The position numbers and the translations under genes were made by a program. A DNA stretch of 64,000 nt, taken from contig CM067067.1 in assembly GCA_033980235.1 (NCBI GenBank), forward strand, positions 3,835,001-3,899,000. Reading direction: 5' to 3'. Under the pieces are notes generated by a model. The model had not been told where the DNA came from. It saw only the letters and a list, made by a program, of their open reading frames with translations, and did not search any database. Shown in pieces: positions 47,960 to 64,000 of this stretch (its first letter is position 1; each line of letters opens with the position of its first letter). Source of the stretch: Diadema setosum (taxonomy: Eukaryota; Echinodermata; Echinoidea; Diadematoida; Diadematidae).

Positions 47960-48420
47960 CACCCGATATGGTTTGGCAGTGGATGTATTACACTTTACAT
48001 AATACGTTCTTGGTCAAATAAAGTAAATATTATTATGCCACGTTAGCTAAAGCTATCCTTTGTTTTCGTTGTTGTTCATGGCAAAAATTCATATCTTATT
48101 GCTAAGGACGGTATATGAACAGACAGGTCATTTGAATAAAAAAAAAATAGGCCTGTCATACTCATTTGCATTTGACATCAATTGACCTAAATGTGAATGA
48201 ATCGTGATAATTGGCAGTGTCACTCAATATAGACAAGACTATAGTTATACTTTTAGAGATGTTGTTGATACATCTTTCCATTAAGTTAACCACAAGGGAA
48301 GCTTATAATACATTGCAGCAGCACAAAGCGTTTGTTGTATAATACAGGTAGGTAAACAATATGCAAAAGATATTTCTCTCCTGAATTCCCAGACATCAAT
48401 GGTGATTGTCACACATGTTG

Positions 48421-50295
48421 CTATGAAAGTATGACGAGCCTGGCGCGCTTGCACCATATGTCACTTTGGATGAGTATAGCTATCTCACCACTCATAAACT
48501 CTTGTAGAAGGCAAGACGTGTACCTCACGGACGTTGGTAAGTTTTCCCCTGACAGTTTAGAATCAGTAATAAGATTCTCAACGTGCTCCAATTCCATTGT
48601 GTATCGATCGATACTGACAAGATTCCCCTCCTCTGTCTTCTTTATCGAGGCTACGATAACGGAATCATCTTGACATACTGCGGCTGAGTTTGGTAACATA
48701 CCTTCCTTCTCCAAGACATTTCTCTCTTTCCCCGAACTGTCAAGGCACACGAGACGTTTATAACCTGTCAGAATCAGGTTTCCTGTGGTGTGAAAGGAGA
48801 ATATTTTACGGGTTGAATATCTGTCACACTTTATTTGCCTGACTGCCTCACCACCTTGTGGGGTGAATACCTGGATCTTATTGGGAGTCTCACAATACAC
48901 ATAGATCTTGTCACCTCCATCAACAGTGAGACACACAGGCAAGGATTCTGTCTGGAACTCGACATTGAGCTTCTCCCGTTGTGGAGTGTACAGTGACATC
49001 TTCCTTTCTTTATTGTGAAGTACGACACCTCGACCATCAGACAGGAATCCGATGCTCCAAATACCAACATCATTCCGAACGGTCTCCTGTAACTTGCCAC
49101 TATGGGAATAGACAGTGATTCTGCCTGGCCGCCATCCCAACGCCATCCTACCGTCTGGCGCTGCAGAGATACAGCTCCAGTCTGTGTTGGGGAGCTTCAC
49201 GTCTGCCTTGAGATCCCACGGATATCCTTCCAGCTTTCCAAGACAAAGTTCATTGATCTTAACGTGTTTACGGAATGAAATCTTCTGAGCTCTTTCTGTC
49301 ACACCAGTTGGTGATTGGTCATCAGGAATATCTCGTTCCAGAATGCTGTTCAAATTCTTGCACAGCATGTCGTGTGCTGACAAGGCGTCTTTCTCTAGCG
49401 ATACCTTCACACCGTTTGTTATCAGTTCTTCCATATTGCTTATTTGACAGATTGCTTGGAGTCTCTCTCCTTCCATGACTTGTAACTCATTCTCGAACTT
49501 TTGAGACAATCGTTGGACTTGACGTTTCATTGCGTTTTTTCTCTCTGACAATAGCTGCATGTATTCCTCGTACGCCTTGTCGATGTCATCGTTGAGCTTT
49601 CGCATCAAAGCTTTTGTTTCCTTGCGCTGTGACTCTATCAATTTGATGTTATTCGTAAAGATTGTTTTCTTTAATTTTGCTTTTTCCATCAAGTCCTTGA
49701 TATTGCCCCTTATTTTTTCCTCATGGATTGATGCCTCTACCATTCCATGACCCTCCTTTGATTGCTCCAAGACCCCGCATCGAAAGCAGACATACTCCTG
49801 ACATCCTGGACAGAAATACTCTTTAGATTCATTGGGGTGTTTCTTACACATTTGTCGCCTCTTGAGAGGAACTTTTCCTGACATCACCTCCTCCATTGTC
49901 ACCACTGTGTGGTTAGAGAACCGTTTCCAGTTAGAATGAACTTTCTCACATGATGCACACATATTATCCCCACAGTCCTGACAGTAGGACACAGCTGGCT
50001 GCTTTTCGTCTGTCTCACAAGCTGAACATGTTGGACTCTTGGTTTTCACTTCGTCCACCAGAGAACTCAACGGTACGTTTGTTTGTAGCTTACCGACATC
50101 TCCAGTGGATACGGGCGTTTCTTTCCTGCATACAGGGCATATTATTTCTTCTTGGTTTAACTGAGTTTGAAAGATACGTTCAAGGCAGACTTTACAGAAA
50201 GTGTGAGAACATATCAGTAATTTGGGTTCATCGAGAAGTGTCAGACAGATAGGACACTCCAGATTCTGGCTGATGATTTGATGAAACGTTGCCAT
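48421..50295 (-). CDS. TRIM-like RING E3 ubiquitin ligase with C-terminal beta-propeller, copy 3 (624 aa)
   Basis: RING (all eight ligands), B-box 1, B-box 2, coiled-coil and propeller as in the other copies. Start at 50,295 in ACCATGG after the conserved acceptor. An open frame continues 81 codons further upstream, but it crosses the acceptor and a pyrimidine tract, so it is read-through of the intron. B-box 2 carries Gln at 178, like copy 2. The propeller is the most divergent part: WRPGRITVYSHSGK, LHNKERKMSLYTPQ, YVYCETPNKIQV and CDRYSTRKIF differ from both other copies, then from about residue 513 it becomes identical to copy 2 through the stop. This suggests functional diversification of the recognition surface plus recent exchange of the 3' end. 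Confidence 0.92.
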   Translation of the reverse strand: MATFHQIISQNLECPICLTLLDEPKLLICSHTFCKVCLERIFQTQLNQEEIICPVCRKETPVSTGDVGKLQTNVPLSSLVDEVKTKSPTCSACETDEKQPAVSYCQDCGDNMCASCEKVHSNWKRFSNHTVVTMEEVMSGKVPLKRRQMCKKHPNESKEYFCPGCQEYVCFRCGVLEQSKEGHGMVEASIHEEKIRGNIKDLMEKAKLKKTIFTNNIKLIESQRKETKALMRKLNDDIDKAYEEYMQLLSERKNAMKRQVQRLSQKFENELQVMEGERLQAICQISNMEELITNGVKVSLEKDALSAHDMLCKNLNSILERDIPDDQSPTGVTERAQKISFRKHVKINELCLGKLEGYPWDLKADVKLPNTDWSCISAAPDGRMALGWRPGRITVYSHSGKLQETVRNDVGIWSIGFLSDGRGVVLHNKERKMSLYTPQREKLNVEFQTESLPVCLTVDGGDKIYVYCETPNKIQVFTPQGGEAVRQIKCDRYSTRKIFSFHTTGNLILTGYKRLVCLDSSGKERNVLEKEGMLPNSAAVCQDDSVIVASIKKTEEGNLVSIDRYTMELEHVENLITDSKLSGENLPTSVRYTSCLLQEFMSGEIAILIQSDIWCKRARLVILS

Positions 50296-50304
50296 GGTGT
50301 TTGT

Positions 50305-50326
50305 CTGAATACAAGAAACAGAAACA
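50305..50326 (-). other. 3' splice acceptor of a 5'-UTR intron, TRIM copy 3
   Basis: Identical pyrimidine run and TATTCAG as in copies 1 and 2, then ACAAACACC and ATG. Confidence 0.8.
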
Positions 50327-50517
50327 CAAAGCGGTGAAGACATTAGAATAATATCAGCAAAGGGAATACAATGTAATGTGAAAAAAAAAACACGAATTTG
50401 AAGGCTATACGTGTTGTTATCTCCTGAATTTGTAAATGCTAAGTAACAACGCTCATCGAATATAGGTGTCTGAATACCGTGAATCGTATAATGTTTACTC
50501 AAGTATGCCTTTTTAAT

Positions 50518-50526
50518 ACTTCCGAG
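50518..50526 (-). promoter_or_regulatory. Weakened ETS-like motif upstream of TRIM copy 3
   Basis: ACTTCCGAG replaces the ACTTCCGGG of copy 1 at the matching position, about 225 bp 5' of the ATG. Confidence 0.3.
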
Positions 50527-51039
50527 TTCAGTTTTCATGATTTTTATCTGGCTCCTCTGATGTGCATTATTGTTGAGAAGAGTAAGCCTACAACCTGTTT
50601 ATTTCCTGGGATGATGCGAACAAAAATGCTCTGTAGATTGAATGTGATCTCCCCTTGAAGACAAACAAAAACCGAGAAAGAAATCGGATTCATTGCGATC
50701 GAAGCACCCCCCCCCCCCAAAAAAAAGGGTGTAATCAGTACAGTGGATGTAGGCCTATTACCCTTTGCACATTAAGGTTTCACAGTGACCTAATTATATA
50801 ATTACAGTAAAAGGGTGTTCCCACATGCTGACGCGAAATTTAAGGCTCTGAGTTCATTATGATAATACCGCCCCTTATGGGTAAAGGTGTGCTTGGAAGT
50901 TGAAGGCAAGGATGTCTTTTTAATTTAGTTTTCTTCTCTTTTGAGAGGGTATCAACACAGATGGTGCATCGAGAGAAATCTAGACGGAATGGAACGACTG
51001 TGTAGACGTCCTACTTTGTTATTAAAGTTTTTGTGGAGC

Positions 51040-51130
51040 TTTGAATTGATTGAAAGGAGTCATACAGAAACTACACTTGAAATAACTAGTTGCTGGTTTG
51101 CTGAAACAACAAACAGAAACAGAAAATGGT
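51040..51130 (-). pseudogene. Dead TRIM first-coding-exon fragment, unit 3
   Basis: The minus strand keeps TTCTGTTTCTGTTTGTTG joined directly to TTTCAGCAAACCAGCAAC, the same 25-base deletion of acceptor end, leader and start codon as in unit 1. The RING-start homology then decays (TGTAGTTTCTGTATGACTCC). The shared deletion dates the inactivation before the triplication. Confidence 0.7.
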
Positions 51131-51315
51131 AAAATACAAACAAAAGAGTAGTGTCCGCAGGATTAGGGCCTGTGACTTACATGGTTGTCGTCGAAAAAAA
51201 GGGTGAATATTGAAAGCTATGTATGTTTAACGGTCGTCGTGTGTATTCACTAACATGTAGTAACAAGGCTTAACCAACAACTTCGTATGCTTCGTCTGCT
51301 TACCAAGTATGCTGT

Positions 51316-51506
51316 ACTTCCGGGTTTAGTTTTGCTGACTTATTTTAGGCTCCTCGAATGTGCGTGTAAAAGAAATCACAACCGGTTTTCCTTTAAGTTG
51401 CAGTGATGGTGAGAACGTAAAATTGATTTGAAAGCTGTCTTACCTTTGAGATCCTCGACGAGTATCAAGAAAGAAAGTGGATTACGAAGTAACAACAAAA
51501 TGGCGG
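51316..51506. promoter_or_regulatory. ETS-like plus YY1-like module upstream of dead exon, unit 3
   Basis: ACTTCCGGG at 51,316-51,324 and AAAATGGCGG at 51,497-51,506, with the same order and spacing as in unit 2. Confidence 0.4.
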
Positions 51507-51930
51507 GGTGGTGTTAACAGGTAATGCTATATTGCATAAATTGCACTTTCACTTTGAACTTTTTATCGTGACTTGATATTATTCATAGCAGCGGGTTTTC
51601 CCCCTACGTGCTGATGCGATATTACGCTCTCCAGAACTTAATACCTTATAGTGATACCGCCCTCTATAGGCAAATGTGTGTGGTGGAAGTTTAAGATTAG
51701 ATGCGCTTTTTGGTTTAGTTTTCTTATTCTTTGAAAAGGAAATGAAAATATCGACAGAAATCTAGAGAAAATCGAACAGATTTTACGATGCATTGCTTTG
51801 TTTTCGAAAGATTTTTTTTCTTTCTTTTTTTTTATGGTGTCCTACAGACGGTAAATGGGGTAAAACAATGACGGATGGAAGAGATGTGGGTCTACTGTTA
51901 TTGTTAAAATTACCCTCACACATCCCGCTC

Positions 51931-52584
51931 TCTCCAAGGATATTTCTTCCTTACTTTCCTAATTGCAGCTATTGCATGTTGCTTCGAAGATGCGTTCCAG
52001 CAGGGTCTGGTTACTGAACAGAACGATACACTGTACCTCCCTCTGTCCCCGGTCAGAACGTGAAAGCGTGATGTAACACTCGATATAATCGTTCATAGTC
52101 TGCGATCTTGCTGTCATTGGTCTTGTCCATGTCCCTCACTCCCTCTCCCATTGTATGATTCAGACTCAGTGAAAGTCGAAGGATGTGTCCAAGAAGATAC
52201 AAGTTGTATGTTTGCTTTGTTTGTCTTTCGTATCGCTATTATTGTGGCTTGTCACACAGACCTGTTCTTTCCTGATCCGTCGCAATTTTAGTAGCACGGT
52301 AAATGAGAGGAGGGAACACGCTGTATATAGTGAAAGTCCCCTTTTCAACAGTGAATGAATATCAGTTTATGTTTGGGTAGGAAGACAAGAGGTTTGTGCC
52401 TTTTTTAGCATATTTGTAATTAAATTTTGTTGGTCTGAAGCATCATAAAATGTATCATATACAATAGAGATTGTTTGATCATTGAAGAGTTCCATGGGTA
52501 ATATAAGACACAGTAATCATTGCAGAAAAGTACGAAAGTATAATTGATGTGGTAATTGTAATATCATGTTGCTTGATTGATTAG
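51931..52584. other. Interval without recognised gene between unit 3 and partial unit 4
   Basis: Not shared with the other units. A minus-strand frame (52,053-52,151, extendable upstream) reads NHTMGEGVRDMDKTNDSK and IADYERLYRVLHHAF, which is balanced, protein-like composition, but no family is recognised and splice sites were not established. Confidence 0.3.
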
Positions 52585-53295
52585 AAACATTAAAATCCCT
52601 TTGATGAGCATTGAGAGTATCATAGGATCACTGTAACCTCACAGTTTACAAGGGTGACTTATTGAGAGTGAAAACATATAGTATGTCTTGTTTGGTCTTA
52701 AAGTTCTGAAGCCATTTGATATTGCAAAGTAAAAGGAAAGAACTATGTATCTTTTTGAGAGGTTTTAGAGAGTTTTAGTTCTCCATCGCAGGGAGTGAGT
52801 CGCAAGATGTGTCTTAATAGAAAGATGAAAGCTGTAACTCCTTTGTTGGTCTCTGACTGTCGGTGGTTTTTTCAATTCCCCTTCTGTTGTTAAGTTTATG
52901 TAAAATCACCACTGATGTATATTCGCTTCATACACTTGGTACTTAAATTGTTGTACTTGCTGCTTAGAAATAGCATACTACACATGAGATAAATCCATTG
53001 TTTGAATGTAATTCTTGAAGAGTACAGTATTGAAATACTAAACTGTAAATACATATTTGTAATGTGAAGGGATACGTGTAGATGAAATTTGCGGTATATT
53101 GGAAGTGGTTATCAAACATTATGCTGCTTGATCTGGTATGCAGGTGATTATCATAGTTTTTGTTCAACCTTTTGATTTTTTCGGCACCTTTCATGCCAGT
53201 TAACGTTGATATAAAGTAATGATTATTCAGAAATGTAATACCGAAACTTTAATTTTATTTTTCTGTTGTAAAATCAATCCTGAGTGATATACATG
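52585..53295. repeat. Partial unit 4 (start of another tandem unit)
   Basis: Aligns with 26,545-27,270 and 40,205-40,920: GATCACTGTAACCTCA, TATGTCTTGTTT, AGTTCTCCATCGCAGGGAGT, GAAAGCTGTAACTCC and AAAATCAATCCTG. More diverged than the corresponding starts of units 2 and 3. It carries no TRIM gene before the esterase. Confidence 0.7.
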
Positions 53296-55588
53296 TCAGC
53301 AGGTTCATTCATGTAAACCATGTAATTTTGGTCAGAAGGATTGGGGAGTCTTACATCGCCTGGCCGGAAGGTTTGTACGGGGGTTTGTAAATGATGGAAC
53401 CCAAGAACAAAAGTGGAAAAAAAAATACCTAGCGAAATAGTCTCCGTCTTGAATCTTTAAGCACAACACAACAACAACAACAACAACAGCAACAGACACT
53501 TTATTGCCCTGATGTTAATGTTCGTGCATATCCGATATAAATATATGTACAAATATGTGAGTACATGTGTCCCTAATTCACTGGTCGCGACGACGATGTA
53601 GACAATCTATTCATATACACGCTCCCCTTTGATAAATTCTCCTTTATATATAAGTCCTGTTCAATATCGCACTCGTATGAATATTCACATCCCTCCAGCA
53701 TTAGTCCGTTGTATCTTCATGTTTAGTTCCAAAAGTTTAAAAGAAAAATTAAAGTAAACAGATCGATTGCAATTCACAGCTTTATTGGACATGGTATTAT
53801 TGATACCATCGTCTCGCAGCTCTCTCTCTCTCTCTCTCTCTCTCCCTCTCTCTGTCTCTCTCTCTGTCTCTGTCTCCCTTCCTCATGAAAACATTAGTAC
53901 TTCTTCGTATCTGTCACACATCAGCATTCCTAGATAACTGAAACCATGGAATATTTTGATGCCAGGGATGTAGTTTTCATTTCCTCAAACGTTGAAAACG
54001 AAAATTTAGTAAGGATTCCTGCTCAAGACATCAACATCATGAAGTCATTGGCTTCTTACAGGTGATTCTGACCGATATCTTTGCTCCCTGATGAAATACG
54101 TTAAATCTTAAAAGAAAGAAAAATGAGAATTGTATCACAATGCTATTTTTGTTTTATTTTGATATATTTTCATTATTTTATGTGGTTGATTTTACTCATT
54201 TCGTTCAAACCTAGGAGTCTCTTTTTCCAGACAATAATATACATATTGAGTAACGGTGTTACCCTGTGACTGTTATAATATTGTGCGTGGTATGCCTGCA
54301 ACATGCATGTGCCGTATACCTTCTCCACACGAAAGAAACTGCCTTCAAACATCGTCACGCATTATAGTGTCAGGCGTGCCACAATTACAATGTACACATT
54401 CTTTTCTTTTTTTCAGTCATTACAGGCTGATTTAGGTGAATGCCCAACTAATGAAGAGCCATTGTTCTCATTTATTAGGTGAAAAGTGCTTGCCGGCGTC
54501 ACGTTAACCGTATACCATCGCTTCCGCACTGCATTGTATATTTACAAGCGTTGTAATTGCAATCACCTAACCATCTGCATTAATAAAGGTGTGCCATGTC
54601 TGTATTATTGTTATAGTTTATTTTAGGCACAGGCAAAAATGGCCGGATGGAGGGGGTGGGTTGGGAAGATGATGAGTACAATCATATACAACTTTTCATA
54701 GAAAAAAAAAAAAGAAACAGGAAATGTACAAAGCTAAATGTACAAGCCAAATGTAAGTAAGTGTATGTTTTTGTCTATTCATAGCAAACATCGACAACAT
54801 GCAGTTACGTTAACAACTGGGGCATTGGGCATGTTTCCATAAGTATAGTGTCGTTGATATAGTATAATAACCATACGTATCATTGAATCCGACGTCGTGT
54901 TCATTATCTACGATTTACGGACACTATAGAGAATTTCATATCATGAATATCTCTAAGATGGAATACCCGCAATTTGTATGGTATAATTGTTTCCTTCCTT
55001 TCTTTTTTTTTTCATTTCTGCTACCAGTATTTATCATGGCTCATGAGGCAACCATACGTTCTCCCATGATATCGTCAATGCACTTTTCATACATTTCAAC
55101 CAATTTTGAAACCTGAAATTGTCTTCACCTATACAACATCAAACAATAATTATCTGGTGTGAAAAACCCTCTTAAACTCCACCAACGAAACAGTGGTGAC
55201 AATTTGCCCTTTTTTAAATCATTCACAACTGTAATATATGACATATAATTCATATCATTATCTTGTATCATGATTGTGTTTTGTCTTAAATCATTAATCC
55301 ATGCTGAGTCTGTGTGCATTAACATCCTATATAGGTTGGAGTATATGCGGAATACGACACAATCATTGCAACAAAAAATAAAAATGGAACACGACTTCAT
55401 AGCACGTGAGGAGTCGGTGTTGTGCAGAATTTCAAAAATACACAAAGTGAAAGATATATAATATAGAGAATCCATCACACAGCAGCAAAAATATGATTAA
55501 AGACTATAAGCACTGCGCTCCTCATCCTAGAAATATCAAAAGAACACAAACAAAAATCTAATGGTATTGTTTCACTGTGAAGATTACA
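53296..55588. other. Intergenic interval between the TRIM array and the esterase gene
   Basis: No gene seen. It holds (CAA)n near 53,468-53,490 next to ACTTTATTGCCC (a minus-strand AATAAA-bearing retroposon tail), (CT)n at 53,818-53,878, and a possible retroposon tail (TTTATTTTAGG) near 54,620. No AATAAA on the minus strand could be placed confidently as the esterase polyadenylation signal. Confidence 0.5.
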
Positions 55589-63775
<8,187 letters not shown>

Positions 63776-64000
63776 CTGTAGGGCATATCAGAGCAAAATA
63801 CTCCATCAAAAGTTGTCAGGAATGGACATTTACTGCATTAAATTAATGAAGTTAATTATCATGAGAACATGAATTAATTACTATGAGTATAATAACGATA
63901 GCAATGACGATAATAAAGATAGGGATCATTTTTATAGGCTTGTTAGTATTCAATGCTTTCACTTTTCTGAGCATTTTAATGTAATTTTTATCCTTGTGCC
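63776..64000 (-). other. Upstream intron of the esterase gene
   Basis: Intronic sequence 5' of exon a; no further exon recognised before the window edge. Confidence 0.6.

Larger units (their letters stand above)
39050..51930. repeat. Segmental duplication unit 3 (contains TRIM copy 3)
   Basis: Follows unit 2 head to tail; offsets to unit 2 run from about 13,660 (at 41,072) to 13,164 (at the TRIM gene), the difference reflecting private indels. It retains the 44,720-46,690 segment shared with unit 1 and lost from unit 2, lacks about 380 bp corresponding to 7,560-7,940, and gained a retroposon insertion. Confidence 0.88.

Noticed and set aside
50296..50538. 81-codon N-terminal extension of TRIM copy 3
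   Set aside because: It crosses the conserved splice acceptor; the other copies keep only 16 of these codons and then stop, and the internal ATG has the better context.

Overview
This is a window of a eukaryotic nuclear genome: AT-rich, intron-bearing, full of microsatellites, MITE-like elements, retroposon tails and homopolymer tracts, with only about four real genes in 64 kb. The TRIM genes with a propeller-like C-terminus, encoded here without introns in the coding part and arranged as a local tandem cluster, together with the repeat style, suggest a marine invertebrate deuterostome, most likely an echinoderm such as a sea urchin. That assignment is inference, not proof.

Layout. 1-5,930: a foldback-like repeat with about 550-bp inverted arms (left arm cut by the window edge) and two direct repeats near its right end; no gene. 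5,935-53,300: a tandem array of segmental duplications of about 13-14 kb. Unit 1 (5,935-18,835, its end inverted at 23,930-24,445), unit 2 (about 25,145-39,050) and unit 3 (about 39,050-51,930) each carry one intact minus-strand TRIM-like E3 ligase gene (coding 13,926-15,779; 35,257-37,137; 48,421-50,295). Upstream of each is the same dead fragment of an older TRIM first coding exon, next to a conserved ETS/YY1-like motif module. A partial fourth unit starts at 52,585. The units differ by clean insertions and deletions, so they work as mutual empty-site controls for dating transposons: a 1.65-kb TIR element in unit 1, a TTAA-flanked piggyBac-like MITE in unit 1, a 272-bp palindromic MITE in units 2 and 3, and a retroposon insertion in unit 3. 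Between units 1 and 2 lies an apparent 5.6-kb inversion holding a hAT-like element (8-bp target duplication) built around a 275-bp minisatellite, followed by a 642-bp mariner-like palindrome sitting in a TA microsatellite.

55,589-63,775 (minus): nine exons of one cholinesterase/type-B carboxylesterase gene, 545 codons in frame from a splice acceptor to the stop; the 5' exon(s) lie beyond the right edge. The catalytic Ser-Glu-His triad and the usual disulfide cysteines are present. The last exon encodes a cholinesterase-type tryptophan amphiphilic tetramerisation tail (three Trp at seven-residue spacing plus a near-terminal Cys). The oxyanion-hole motif is unusual (HDGAF) and the choline-site Trp region is missing, so it may be a tetrameric, membrane- or matrix-anchored esterase that is not a classical acetylcholinesterase.

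How the genes work together: no functional link between the TRIM cluster and the esterase is visible. The TRIM copies look like a young, still-recombining family in which RING, B-box and coiled-coil are conserved and the propeller varies, as expected for ligand-recognising E3 ligases.
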